Virus record (IMG/VR): IMGVR_UViG_3300020418_000018
Location: 1 to 34,783 of that record
Source of the DNA: a virus
Reading direction: 5' to 3' (one strand)
Length of the DNA: 34,783 nucleotides
How positions within the stretch are numbered: position 1 is the stretch's first letter; each line of letters starts with the position of its first letter. Under the pieces are notes generated by a model that searched no databases, was not told the origin of the DNA, and saw only the letters and a list, made by a program, of their open reading frames with translations. Of the stretch, positions 18,916-29,800 are shown piece by piece. The position numbers and the translations under genes were made by a program.

Positions 18916-20079
18916 ATGCAAATAAAACTAACAGATATAGTTGCTGTAATGAAAGACAAATGGACTTATGGAGATAAGTTTTTTGGCTATACAGAAGAAT
19001 TTAACGATAATCACAATACACAATACCCTTCTTTACTAATTACACCCCCTGATTCTGTATTTCCTGCAGTAGGACTTGATAATGGTTGGGAAAATTATAC
19101 TTTTGAAGTGTTTTTCTCAGATTTATATAACAGAACACAACAAGCTAATGAGTCTATTGAGCAAAGATGGGAAAACCTACAAGATTTAGGTACAGAATGG
19201 TTAGATAATTTTTTAAAATACTACCAAAGGAACGCACCTGTTTTAGCTTTTTTAGAAGATGAGAGTGTTTCTATTGAAAGAAATAAAGAGGTTGCTAATG
19301 ACCAACTTTTGCAAATAAAAATGACATTTACTTGGAGGGTTATGAGTAAGTGTTTTAGACCACAAAGTAATTATCCAAACGAGTTAAGCGATTTAGTAGT
19401 ATGGCTAAAAGCTGATAGTGGTATAACGTATAGCACACCTACTAAAAAAATATCACTATGGACAGACCAATCAGGAAGTGATAATAGTGTTAGACAAACA
19501 AACTCAGAATTTAGACCTTTACGTTACAGTTATGGAGGTGCTTTAGATAAAACAAGAGTATCTTTTGACGGAACAAATGATTTTTTAATTTCATCTTATG
19601 ATTGTCCTATAACAGGAAATGATTTATCTATTTTTTATGTAGCAAAATCAAATTCTACATCTGTTGCAACACAAAGAGTTATAGGATATAGAGAAGGTAG
19701 CGACAGGTTAAATTTTGGTATGAATAATCAGGGTAGAGTAATTTTTAAAGCCCTAGATGATAGTAATAATGGTGGAGAATTGATAACACCAAGTCAAGAT
19801 TTAGGAACTGTAAATCATATAGCTTGTGCTAGAATAAACGACACAAGTTTTTATTTACAATATAATAACAATACAGAACTAACAAATACTTTTGCTAGTT
19901 TCAACAATGGCAATGGGTTTAATGCAGCGTCTTTTAGTATAGGACATATAGATTTAGGAGGTGTAGGAACTTATTGGAATGGAGATATACAAGAGGTAAT
20001 AATATATAATAGATTTTTAAATAATTATGAGAGAGATAAAGTAAAAGGCTATTTAAATAAAAAATATAAAATATATTAA
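18916..20079 (+). CDS. Tail-completion domain fused to LamG/jellyroll domain
   Basis: The 387-residue protein has two modules. Residues 1-145 (QIKLTDIVAVMKDKWTYG... YQRNAPVLAFLEDESVSI... MTFTWRVMSKC) look like a small tail-terminator/completion protein. Residues 155-387 are a concanavalin/LamG-like jellyroll: DLVVWLKADSGITYS, ISLWTDQSGS, VSFDGTNDFLISS, FGMNNQGRVIFKA, GDIQEVIIYNRFL. Such domains bind carbohydrate. The fusion would put a glycan-binding domain at the tail, for attachment to host surface sugars. It lies upstream of the large receptor-type tail proteins. Module limits are approximate. Confidence 0.65.
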   Translation: MQIKLTDIVAVMKDKWTYGDKFFGYTEEFNDNHNTQYPSLLITPPDSVFPAVGLDNGWENYTFEVFFSDLYNRTQQANESIEQRWENLQDLGTEWLDNFLKYYQRNAPVLAFLEDESVSIERNKEVANDQLLQIKMTFTWRVMSKCFRPQSNYPNELSDLVVWLKADSGITYSTPTKKISLWTDQSGSDNSVRQTNSEFRPLRYSYGGALDKTRVSFDGTNDFLISSYDCPITGNDLSIFYVAKSNSTSVATQRVIGYREGSDRLNFGMNNQGRVIFKALDDSNNGGELITPSQDLGTVNHIACARINDTSFYLQYNNNTELTNTFASFNNGNGFNAASFSIGHIDLGGVGTYWNGDIQEVIIYNRFLNNYERDKVKGYLNKKYKIY

Positions 20080-20082
20080 GGT

Positions 20083-22242
20083 ATGGCGTATGCAATAAAT
20101 GATACTATAAGTATGGGACAAGACCCATACGGATATGATTCTTCTAGTTTAAACAGAACAAGAAACTATGTAAATTCATATAACTTTACTAGGTCAGTAA
20201 ACGACCCTATTATTGTAAGTGTTAGATGGAATACATCTTTAAAAGAAAATGAAGAACCTAGTGCAGCTAACTCAACTTACTCAAGTGGTACAACATATGG
20301 AGATGTTGTTAATGTTTTATTTGACGTTTATCAGATAAGTGATTGGGAAAATGGTGCAAATTGGCCTAACGATTGGACTTTGGTGGGAACAATACGAAAA
20401 TCAAGAGATATTAGAAATATTAGTCAGTATGATAGAGTTTTAGGTGGAGATGGTGTGCAAACAGCGACAGGACACACCTTTACTGTTGATATTAGTGAAA
20501 TGTGCAAAGATTTACTTTCTTATTCTTTAGTACCACATGGAAAGGGAACTTGGACTAATGTTTGGTTTGGTGGTCAAAATGGAGGTGCACAACCACAGGC
20601 AAACTTAATGGAAAATTGGATAGGGGATAAATATTTAGTAACTAAAAATGGTACTTGTAGAAGAATTAGAGTTAAGGCTAGATGTGAAATTATTGATGGT
20701 AATGGTATAATAAGAGAAGCAACTACGTTAGCTAGTTCAAAAAGTATGAATTCAAACATACAACTGCTTAATACAGCTTTAGATTATGACAATTCTATAG
20801 TTCCAAGTAGAGGAATAAGAGCAAGTACTTTTGTGCATTTAGGTTGGGGTACGAGTAATAGATATATTAGAAGCTTTCAAACGCTATGCAGGAATGGATA
20901 TTGGGGAGGAACACAGCCAAAAATAGAGTTAGCTTGTCGTAAAGAGGTAAGAATGGACGAGGCTGCAGAGTTTTTACAATGGAATCAAGGAACTTGTAAT
21001 AATTATGCAATATATTTTAGTCCAACAGCAGCAGGAGAGTCTCCATATAACACTAATAACACATCAGATTTAGTTACTAATTTATTTATAACAGTAGTTG
21101 CTTACGATAGTAACGGAGGACTTCTTAGGTCAGGAAGGCTTTTTGATTGGACGCAAAATTTAGAGCCTAAAACAACAATTAATGGAGTAACAGACGTTTA
21201 CCCTAGAAATCACTATAGAATGTGTGTGCAAAATGTTTCTCCTGTATATATAAACGCTAATATAATTCACAACGATTCAACAGTACAAGATATATGGGAA
21301 AATGGAGGTCAAACATACACTAGAAAGCTTATTGATGATGATGGTCTGTCAGGCCACGATGCTTTATTTCTAAATGATGATGTTTATTATTATGGTGTTT
21401 ATATAAATTCAATAACTACTACTCAGGGCAATGGTACAGGAGCAACCAAACAATTTAGTGAGCAAAGATGGTATAAAATAGATAGAGAAAGTAGTTTGAT
21501 AAACTCATCTTATAATACATCTCCTAGGTATTATGGTATATACTACACAGAATTAAGAACCGACCAAGCTGCACGAATAGCAGTAAATGAAGCTATAAGA
21601 TGTAAAGGTTTTAGGTGGAATTCGCCAAGACAAGATAGGTTTTTTAGAATACATTGGCTAAACAAAGCAGGAGGTATAGATAGCTATACTTTTAAAGGAT
21701 ATAAAACTGAGTCTTATAACGCACAAAGAGATTTTATTCAAAGAAAAGAACCTAACAGACACGGAGGTTTAATTGGAAGAACAGCAAGTGCAAACCCATA
21801 TCCTTCTGCAAATCAAACTACAGTAGGAAACTATCAAAGCGACTACGTTGTAGATAATAATATTTATGGAGGAACAGAAGTGTTAAGCATATCAGGTACA
21901 AGGTCAGGAACAGTAACATCAAGACCTTTAAATATAGATAAAGCACAATGGTTAAGAGAAATCTTAACGTCTCCAAATGTATGGACAGAAAATTTAACAC
22001 AAGATAGTAACGGAAGCACAAGTCCTGATTTTAATTTTTTAAATTTTAGGACTGTAGGCCACCCTACTACCGACCCTAATGATGATGGCTCAAGACAATC
22101 AGGTCTATTTGGTAATAATATGGAGTATGTTCCTATTGTTATAACAAATTCAGAGATAACAACATTTGACGAACAACAAGGTTTAGTAACTATAACTTTA
22201 GAATATACTCACTCACACGCTATAAAAACACAAACAAACTAA
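20083..22242 (+). CDS. Large tail/baseplate-region structural protein
   Basis: The 719-residue protein is beta-rich, with many Asn, Tyr and Gly and no membrane segment. It starts 3 bases after the previous gene and ends 3 bases before the 1108-residue gene. The N-terminal region (SVNDPIIVSVRWNTSL) and the C-terminal end (FDEQQGLVTITLEYTHSHAI) look like flavobacterial phage tail proteins. It has a Trp-rich middle with GRLFDWTQNLEPK. It is likely a distal tail or receptor-adhesin component. No enzyme motif was seen. Identity rests on order and composition. Confidence 0.6.
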   Translation: MAYAINDTISMGQDPYGYDSSSLNRTRNYVNSYNFTRSVNDPIIVSVRWNTSLKENEEPSAANSTYSSGTTYGDVVNVLFDVYQISDWENGANWPNDWTLVGTIRKSRDIRNISQYDRVLGGDGVQTATGHTFTVDISEMCKDLLSYSLVPHGKGTWTNVWFGGQNGGAQPQANLMENWIGDKYLVTKNGTCRRIRVKARCEIIDGNGIIREATTLASSKSMNSNIQLLNTALDYDNSIVPSRGIRASTFVHLGWGTSNRYIRSFQTLCRNGYWGGTQPKIELACRKEVRMDEAAEFLQWNQGTCNNYAIYFSPTAAGESPYNTNNTSDLVTNLFITVVAYDSNGGLLRSGRLFDWTQNLEPKTTINGVTDVYPRNHYRMCVQNVSPVYINANIIHNDSTVQDIWENGGQTYTRKLIDDDGLSGHDALFLNDDVYYYGVYINSITTTQGNGTGATKQFSEQRWYKIDRESSLINSSYNTSPRYYGIYYTELRTDQAARIAVNEAIRCKGFRWNSPRQDRFFRIHWLNKAGGIDSYTFKGYKTESYNAQRDFIQRKEPNRHGGLIGRTASANPYPSANQTTVGNYQSDYVVDNNIYGGTEVLSISGTRSGTVTSRPLNIDKAQWLREILTSPNVWTENLTQDSNGSTSPDFNFLNFRTVGHPTTDPNDDGSRQSGLFGNNMEYVPIVITNSEITTFDEQQGLVTITLEYTHSHAIKTQTN

Positions 22243-22245
22243 ACT

Positions 22246-25200
22246 ATGGCTAAAGACATTAGAATTGAGCTTTTACAAGACAGAGAAAATGTTAGAATTG
22301 GTAGTATAAAAATAGGCAATTCTGAGTTTTCAAATTCGTCAGGTTGGACTTCTCCAACAGGTTCTTGTGCTGATGCTTTTACATTTACAGGTGGTTTAAT
22401 GCAAAAAGCAGTAACATCAGACTGTGCTAGAGCTACAATATCTGCAAATTTTTATGAAGGCAATGAGTATGAGGTAAAAGTAGCAGTAAAAAACTACAAC
22501 AGAGTGGGTAAGCTTCTTTTAGCAAATCACGGAGTAGGAGGTGCTAATGTTACTTTGCTAGATTCAACGATTGTTCCTGCAGGAGGTGCAGGTACAGGAA
22601 GTAGTTATGGTTTTTATACTACAAGATGGGTGCAAGGTGCATCAAACACCGATAATTTACAAGTTTACGCTAACGCAGGAACAAAATTAGATTTAACTTA
22701 CATACGTCCTTATAGAACTGCAGTAGATAAAAGTTCTGTATATGGAGTTTTAGAAGCTAGTACGTCAGATGACTTTCCTATGGCTTTAACTTTTTCTGTA
22801 AACGACCCTGCAAATATTGACGCTAGAAAAGGTGCTTTTAGTAAAACTTTTCAAATACCTGCAACAAAACAAAACAATACTGTTTTAAAACATTTTGCTA
22901 TACCTAACTCTACCTTAATGGACGCACAGATATACAACAAAATACCTTGTAGAATTACTGTTGGTAATATGTATGCTATAACAGGTTTATTGCAAGTGCA
23001 AGACGTAGAAAGATTAAACGACAAGCCTATATTATACTCTTGTATATTTTTAGGAGATAACCTTGCTTGGTCTACTTTGATGGAAGGTAAATATTTAAGT
23101 GATTTACAACTAAATAATTCTACAAATTTAGTATTAGATGCTGAAAACGTAACAAAATCTTGGTATTCTGATAACGCAACAAGCACAACAGATAGGTCAG
23201 GAACGACAACAACAAATACTTCTCCTGTAGTTTATCCTCCTGTAAGTTATGGTAGGGTAAATGAAACAGGCTATGACTATGGTAATGGTTTTCAATTATA
23301 TAGACGTACTTGGGAGATTAAGTATATGAATAATGTTTCTTACAACACTTCTGAAACAGGTTATAATGACTTGCAGGTAGGGTGGTCTGGCTACCCTGTT
23401 GTAGATTGGAGGCCTCTTGTTTGGATATACAATATGATGCACCAAATATTTAATGATGTTGGTTACAAAATTAGTTCTAATTTCATGGAAACTGACAACT
23501 TTAAAAGACTTCTTTATGCTTCTCCAAATTTTTTGTTTAATAATCCAAATGAAAGAAAGCAGAACAATATGTATATTGGTAATTTTAAAGACAGTAGTTG
23601 TGCAGCATCACAAACAAATTTAAAGTTTTTTGATATAACAGGTAATTGGACTTTTAATGTAACTCAAACACCACAAACCACAACATATAGCAATACTGCT
23701 CAAAACCCATATCAAGCTATACAATTTGGCGGTACTTGTGGCTCAGGGGTAGGTAGTGGTAGATTTCAACCTGCATCAGGAGTTATAACTACAACTGCAG
23801 GTCATCAACAAGAACTTTTAGTTAGTTTAGCAGGTTCAGGAACTGCAGGAGACCCATATTATAATATGTGGACAATAAATGAAAATGGTTATTATAAAAT
23901 AACCACACAAAACATAATGTATTATTTTAATTGGGGTGTAGGAGATTGGACAGGTGCAGGAGCTATTACTAATAATAGCGTTACAGGTATAACTATTTTT
24001 GCAAATCTAGTAACAGAAGTTAGAAGGGTAGGTGGCTCAACTTGGGAAGCAATAGACCAAATAGATAATGATTCAGGAACAGAGTTAGCAGGTTTTAAAG
24101 ATGCAAAACACTCTAATATGCCATATTCTTTTGGAGGAACACTACCTGCAAGAGAAAAAACATTTTACTTTAATAAAGGAGACAACATAAGAATTACTTT
24201 TGGTATTGCTCCTAAAGTTAAAGTATCTAATCCACAATTTAATTTTGCATCTAGTGGTGGACAAACAAATCTTAATGTAAGAACAGAACTTTTTGGAACA
24301 ACTTATACTGATTGGCAGAATAATTCTGCAGGAAACCCTACAGGCTTAGTAACTATAGAGATGGTAAACGAAGACCAACCTGCTTGGGGTTCAACATATA
24401 ACTTACAAGATATATTTCCTAAAGACCAAAAACAAATAGATTTTGTTAAAGGTGTAGCACACGCATTTAATTTACAGTTTTACACGCAAGAATCTTCTAA
24501 AACAGTATTTATAGAGCCTTACAACGACTTTTATCTACCACCTAAAGATGCGGTAGATTGGAGCCATAAACTTGCTAGAAATCAATCTGACGTACAAAGT
24601 TTTATACAAAGTAATTTTACAAGAAGATTAGTATTTAAATATAAAACAGACGACAAAGATTGGAGGGTAAACAGAATGAGTGAAACATACTTTGATAATT
24701 TAGGAGATAATTATCCAAAACAAGTAGAACTTCCTGACACTTATCCTGCAGGAACAACAGTATTTGAAAACCCTTTCTTTGCAGGTACATATGATTCTCA
24801 AAATTGGGGTGCAGGAGGTTTAGAAACTTATAATCAAAACAATTATACTGCTTCTTTGTGGACTGCTGATGAGTGGTACAACTCTCCAAAAGGTTATGAA
24901 TTTAAACCTAGATTATTATACTACAATAAAATGACAATGCCTTCAGCACACACCCCACTATGGCAGGGTTTTAGGGTGCAAGATGGCTCTTGGAATGCCT
25001 TACAAACTTGGAATTTTCAAAATCAAAGAGTACAAACTGCTGATGTAACAACTCACGCACAAAGTACATATTCACCTGCTTCTCCTAATGAAACTAATGC
25101 TTTTTATTGTTCTGCTACATTTATTGATAGACATAGTTATACAAATCAGTTTGGACTTTCTTATGGTAATTATTGGGCTAAAGATTACGACCCTGCTACT

Positions 25201-25572
25201 AATACATATACAGCATCAGGAGACCAAGTAGGTCATGGTTTATACGAAAGATATTACAGGCCTATGGTTGAAGGGTTACAAGCTAGACCAAAACTTAGAG
25301 TTTGTTATATAGACTTAAGACTAAAAGATATAATACAACTTAATTTTAGAAGAATGGTTTATATAGATGGTGTTTATTATAGAATATCTAAAATAGTTGA
25401 TTATCAGCCACATACAAATGGATTGACTAAGGTTGAATTACATCAATGGAGTCCTTCTAGTGGTAGTGCTGTGCCTACAACAGGAGTATGGATAAACCCT
25501 ACAGGCGTAGAGCTACCAACAGGAGGTGGTAGTGATGACCCTGCACCTGACAACCCTAATCAAGGAGCTTAA
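22246..25572 (+). CDS. Large tail tip/baseplate protein with inserted N-terminal binding-type domain
   Basis: The 1108-residue protein begins DIRIELLQDRENVRIGSIKI, but about residues 25-160 form a separate beta domain (SSGWTSPTGSC, KVAVKNYNRVGKLLLANHG, YANAGTKLDLTYIRPYR), like a galactose-binding or CBM module. The main part then starts with FPMALTFSVNDPANIDARKG AFSKTFQIPATKQN. The C-terminus LRVCYIDLRLKDIIQLNFRR, YIDGVYYRISKIVDYQPHTN, TKVELHQWSP resembles the conserved end of Bacteroidota phage tail-tip proteins. The last 40 residues are a Pro/Gly/Asp-rich tail. Probably a host-recognition structural protein. Confidence 0.65.
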   Translation: MAKDIRIELLQDRENVRIGSIKIGNSEFSNSSGWTSPTGSCADAFTFTGGLMQKAVTSDCARATISANFYEGNEYEVKVAVKNYNRVGKLLLANHGVGGANVTLLDSTIVPAGGAGTGSSYGFYTTRWVQGASNTDNLQVYANAGTKLDLTYIRPYRTAVDKSSVYGVLEASTSDDFPMALTFSVNDPANIDARKGAFSKTFQIPATKQNNTVLKHFAIPNSTLMDAQIYNKIPCRITVGNMYAITGLLQVQDVERLNDKPILYSCIFLGDNLAWSTLMEGKYLSDLQLNNSTNLVLDAENVTKSWYSDNATSTTDRSGTTTTNTSPVVYPPVSYGRVNETGYDYGNGFQLYRRTWEIKYMNNVSYNTSETGYNDLQVGWSGYPVVDWRPLVWIYNMMHQIFNDVGYKISSNFMETDNFKRLLYASPNFLFNNPNERKQNNMYIGNFKDSSCAASQTNLKFFDITGNWTFNVTQTPQTTTYSNTAQNPYQAIQFGGTCGSGVGSGRFQPASGVITTTAGHQQELLVSLAGSGTAGDPYYNMWTINENGYYKITTQNIMYYFNWGVGDWTGAGAITNNSVTGITIFANLVTEVRRVGGSTWEAIDQIDNDSGTELAGFKDAKHSNMPYSFGGTLPAREKTFYFNKGDNIRITFGIAPKVKVSNPQFNFASSGGQTNLNVRTELFGTTYTDWQNNSAGNPTGLVTIEMVNEDQPAWGSTYNLQDIFPKDQKQIDFVKGVAHAFNLQFYTQESSKTVFIEPYNDFYLPPKDAVDWSHKLARNQSDVQSFIQSNFTRRLVFKYKTDDKDWRVNRMSETYFDNLGDNYPKQVELPDTYPAGTTVFENPFFAGTYDSQNWGAGGLETYNQNNYTASLWTADEWYNSPKGYEFKPRLLYYNKMTMPSAHTPLWQGFRVQDGSWNALQTWNFQNQRVQTADVTTHAQSTYSPASPNETNAFYCSATFIDRHSYTNQFGLSYGNYWAKDYDPATNTYTASGDQVGHGLYERYYRPMVEGLQARPKLRVCYIDLRLKDIIQLNFRRMVYIDGVYYRISKIVDYQPHTNGLTKVELHQWSPSSGSAVPTTGVWINPTGVELPTGGGSDDPAPDNPNQGA

Positions 25573-25582
25573 AAATTAAATT

Positions 25583-26311
25583 ATGCCAAGAAGATATAAT
25601 ATAACAGGAAGAAACACTACAAGTAACGGACTAAAGTTAAATACAGGTTTGGGAACTATGTGTGATTTTAATTTAGTTACTGCAGTAGAAAATAAAGAAA
25701 CAAATTTAAACGTAAGATTTAGGTTTCCTTCTTCGGCTAATACACTAAACGATTATTTTAGTGATGTAAACCACCACCCACAATTTAAATCTAGTGCAGG
25801 TGCTATTATTTCTGATGGTGGTAATTACAATAATAATTGGTCGTCTGCTCGTTCACAAATGATAGTTTCAGAAAAATGTTATTTAAAAAGTGTTAGTGGT
25901 TTTATTAGCCCACAAGGAGCTAGTGGTTGTACTGCAAATATTGTTTTATCTGTTTGGAAAAAGCCTACAAATGCAGACTCTACTTCTAGCACAGCAATAA
26001 CATTATTGTTTAGTCAATCTTTTACGTTTGTGTCAAAAGCAAACTCTTATGTGAGCAAAGTTGATGGTAGAACTGATGCAAGAGTAAATGACAGCACAAG
26101 AACAATAGATGCAGATGACGCTATAATTGTAACAATTAGAAGAACTGATGAAGAAACTTGTGGAAATTTTGATGTTTCTATGGGTATGGTTTTTAAATCT
26201 ACAGAATCACAAGCAACTACTGATGATTTTAAATTTAACACTATTAGTAGCAGCTTTCAAAGATATGACCAAACACTTAGCAATCCTGATAGAGCTTATA
26301 AAAAGAAATAA
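25583..26311 (+). CDS. Beta-rich virion/tail accessory protein
   Basis: The 242-residue protein has a basic start (PRRYNITGRNTTSNGLKLNT) and many beta strands (SARSQMIVSEKCYLKSVSGF, TANIVLSVWKKPTNAD, DADDAIIVTIRRTDEE), typical of a jellyroll tail-fibre module. There is no motif for enzymatic function. It is 10 bases after the tail-tip gene and 2 bases before the gp10-like gene. The C-terminus is basic. Possibly a receptor-binding accessory; no family is recognised. Confidence 0.5.
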   Translation: MPRRYNITGRNTTSNGLKLNTGLGTMCDFNLVTAVENKETNLNVRFRFPSSANTLNDYFSDVNHHPQFKSSAGAIISDGGNYNNNWSSARSQMIVSEKCYLKSVSGFISPQGASGCTANIVLSVWKKPTNADSTSSTAITLLFSQSFTFVSKANSYVSKVDGRTDARVNDSTRTIDADDAIIVTIRRTDEETCGNFDVSMGMVFKSTESQATTDDFKFNTISSSFQRYDQTLSNPDRAYKKK

Positions 26312-26313
26312 AT

Positions 26314-26829
26314 ATGTCAAAATTAACTATCATAAAAGATGCTTTAAGAACTGCAGGTGGTTTATATATTGACCTTTTGAGAGAGGAGCTTGACTTTCAA
26401 AAGCATAACGCAACAGGAAGATTAAGCAAAGGTTTTTTTGTAAGAATACACAAAAAAGGTGGCAGTCTTGTTATGGACGTTATGAATAATGTAGAGTATA
26501 TGTGGCTTGTTAATGATGGTAAGTCTACAGGTGTAGATGCTAGTTATGATGAAATAAAAGAATGGGCTTTAAACAAAGGTTTTGTTTTTGACAACAAAAG
26601 ACACGAAAAAGCTTCAATATCACACATTGTAAGTGAATTAAAAACAAAATACTTTACACCTATGGGAGATAAAGTGGCTCCTAGAAGGTATTTTTTTATA
26701 GAAGTAGCTTTTGACACAGCAGAAAGAATGGGTTTGAATGAAATGATAGAAGAAGATATTAGAAAACAAATAGACTTAGAAATAGGTCAAACAGGTAAAA
26801 GTAAAGCAATACAATTAACAATAGGATAA
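26314..26829 (+). CDS. HK97 gp10-like neck/tail completion protein
   Basis: The 171-residue protein has the pattern of gp10-type proteins: a helical N-terminus (TIIKDALRTAGGLYIDLLRE), the NATGRLSKGFFVRI strand (about 32-45), VEYMWLVNDGKS (52-64, the MxxxEFGTxxx-like position) and a PRRYFFIEVAFDTAERM helix (about 125-141). Such proteins help join head and tail. It is directly upstream of the tape measure, separated by 1 base. Its sequence match is moderate; identity is inferred from motif order and place. Confidence 0.65.
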   Translation: MSKLTIIKDALRTAGGLYIDLLREELDFQKHNATGRLSKGFFVRIHKKGGSLVMDVMNNVEYMWLVNDGKSTGVDASYDEIKEWALNKGFVFDNKRHEKASISHIVSELKTKYFTPMGDKVAPRRYFFIEVAFDTAERMGLNEMIEEDIRKQIDLEIGQTGKSKAIQLTIG

Positions 26830-26830
26830 T

Positions 26831-29800
26831 ATGGCGAGAAATTCAAAAGTAGCAATAGAGGTAGAAATCAAAAATATTAAAAAGATTGCCGATTTAAAGC
26901 AAGAGTTAAAAGAATTAAGAAAAGCTCAAAGAGAACAAGAAAAAGAGTCTAAATCAGGTAGACTTCAGTCTCATAAAAACGCAAAAGCATATAAAGAAAG
27001 AGCCAAAGCAATAAAACAAAATTCTAAAGAATTAAGAGACTTAAACAAGCAAATGAGTTCTACTACACAAGTAACTCAAAAGGCAACTAAATCTCAAAAT
27101 GCTATGGCAAAGCAGTTTATTAAGGGGGCTGCTGCTTTAGGTATTATAGTTGGAGCGTTTAGAACTGTATCAAACGCTATAAGTAGTGTTGTTAGAACTT
27201 TTACAGAGTTTGAATTTACAATGTCTAAAGTTTTAGCAGTTTCAGGGGCTACTGATAGTGAATTTAAAGCCTTAACTGCAACAGCAGAGGAACTAGGTAG
27301 AACTACATTCTTTACAGCAGAACAAGTTGGGCAATTACAATTAGCGTTTTCTAAATTAGGTTTTACAGCAGCAGAAATACAAGACGCTGTTAAGCCTACG
27401 CTAGACTTAGCAACAGCAACAGGAACAGACCTAGCAAGGGCAGCACAAGTAGCAGGAGCAGCAGTAAGAGGTTTTGGATTAGACGCTAGTGAAACAGAGA
27501 GGGTGGTAGATGTTATGGCTGTGTCTTTTAGTAGTTCTGCTATGGATATTGAAAAGTGGCAAACAGGTATGACAAAGGTTGCTCCTATTGCAAAGGCAGC
27601 AGGGTTTTCTATTGAGGACACAGCAGCAATAATGAGTAAACTTTCAGACTCAGGTATTGAGGCTTCTATTGCAGGTACATCTTTAAGAAATATTTTATTA
27701 AAAATGCAAGACCCTACATCAGAACTTTCTATGAGGTTTGGCAGAACAATACATTCCTTAGATGATTTAGTTCCTGCCATGAAACAATTTATCGCAGAAG
27801 GAGGTAGTATGGCTGATATTATGGAGGTGGTTGATTTAAGACAAGCGGCAGCTTTTGAGCAAATGCTTACTACAGCAGATGGAACATTAAAACTAAGAGA
27901 TGAGTTAAAAAATGCTAATGGAGAGGGGGAAAGGATGGCTGCATTAGTTGGAGACACATTGCAAGGTGCTTTCCTTAAATTAAAATCAGCACTACAGGGT
28001 GTTTCTATATCTTTAATGAAAGATTTTGCTGAAGGAATGCAAAGTGCAGTAGAAAAAGCGGCAAACTTTTTTAATATGATTGCTGAAAACAGCAAGACAA
28101 TAACTAATGCCATTAAGTTTTTAACTAAATTAGTAAGGGTAATTGGTCTTTATAAATTAGGGGTTTTTGCTGCTTCAAAAGCTATGCTTATTTACAATAA
28201 AAGGTTTGTTATTGCTAGGCTTGTTACTATAAAATTAGCAACAGCAACTAAAGGCTTAACCCTAAGTGTTAATGGTTTAAAAATTGCTGTAAAAAGTCTT
28301 TTGGGCTCTACAGGAATAGGCTTGTTATTAGCCTTTGCTCCTGAAATATTAAATTTCTTTGGTTTGTGGAAAAATGAAACAGATGATGTAGCAGGGGCAA
28401 CTGACACTTTATCAGAATCACAAAAACAATTAGATAGTGTTTTTAAAGATGCAAATGCTGAGTCAGAAAAAACTAAACTGCAATTTGAGCAACTTATTGG
28501 ATTGAAAGAGGAAATGAATAAAATGCTCAACAAAGAAGGGGAGCTTTTAGAAAATACAGAAACAAATCAAAAGGTGTATAATGGACTTAAAGGTCAGGCA
28601 GCAATATTAATTAGAGAGTTAAATAAAGAATTAAAAGACAACGACCAAGCCTTAATTGATGAAAAAACATCTATAGATAATTTAACTATCGCTATGGACA
28701 AACTGACAACATCAATGATGCAACAGGCTATAGCTGAAGGGTTTAAAGAGAGAATGGGTGTCATAACCTCTAATGCTGCTAGTGCAAGACTTGCTCTTAT
28801 AGAATTACGGAAAGAGGTTGATGCTGCCTCAGATGAGGAGCTTTTAGATATGAATTTTAAATATTCTGTAGGAAATAAACCTAATACTGATATTTCTAAT
28901 CAAGTAGCTCAAAGTTATGCTCAAGGGGCTCAACTACAGTTTGATTTAACTACTGGTAATATCAAAAAAATATTTGAAAAGTATAATATTGATTTTACAG
29001 GAGACATTAGTGAAACTATAGCAAATTTAGTTTCAGATTCATCAAGTGCAGATGATGCTGTAAAAAGTTTAAGAGAGTCATATATGAGCCTAATAGATGA
29101 GTTAGGACTAGACGCTATGTCTGTTTTTGGTACAGGAACTGATACAGGCGATGACGATGACGATGATGATGACGGACAAAAAGTTACTGAATGGTCTATA
29201 AAAACCAAAGAGGCATTAAATGAAGTAAAAAAACAGTTGCTTGCCAATCAACTTTCTGAGGAAGGGTATAGAGATGCAGTAATAGATGCTAGAAAAGATA
29301 TATTACAGCGAGAGCTTGATAGTTTAGAGGATAACGAAACAAATGCAAAAAGAATATTAGAAATAAAAACTCAATATTTAGACTTGGAAATTCAAGAAAG
29401 AAAAAATTCATTTTCTGATGGGTTAAGACTACTTCAAGAAAACCTTAGAGCAGAACAAGAACAAATAAAAAATGACCATACCGTTAATGGTAAATTAACA
29501 GCAGAGGGTCAAAATGCAATGATTCAATCTGAAATTGATTTTTTAAATGCAAAAAAGAAATTGCACGGAAAGTACGCTATGTATCTAATGAATATTGATG
29601 AGGATATAGCAGCAAGTAACAGAAAAAAGCATGAACAACAGATGAAAAATTTCAACGAGCAGGTTTCTGCTATGGGTGGTGTTGGAAGTGCTTTGACAAA
29701 GTTAGCAGGGGATAATGAAAAATTAAATGCAGTAAAAGAAGCAGGTAATAAAATTAATCAAATAGCTAATACAATACAAGCTATACAAACATTACAAACT

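Noticed and set aside
18576-18959. 127-codon minus-strand ORF near the tail chaperones
   Set aside because: Overlaps three coupled forward genes and is hydrophobic only because of reverse A/T codons.
27094-28113. 339-codon minus-strand ORF inside the tape measure gene
   Set aside because: It is the antisense shadow of the long tape-measure frame, rich in Ala/Ser/Cys/Pro codons, with no promoter or leader. The forward frame carries all family motifs.
29150-29173. Asp-run microsatellite in the tape measure as a phase-variation site
   Set aside because: Mixed GAT/GAC codons in multiples of three change only linker length; no frame switching is expected.
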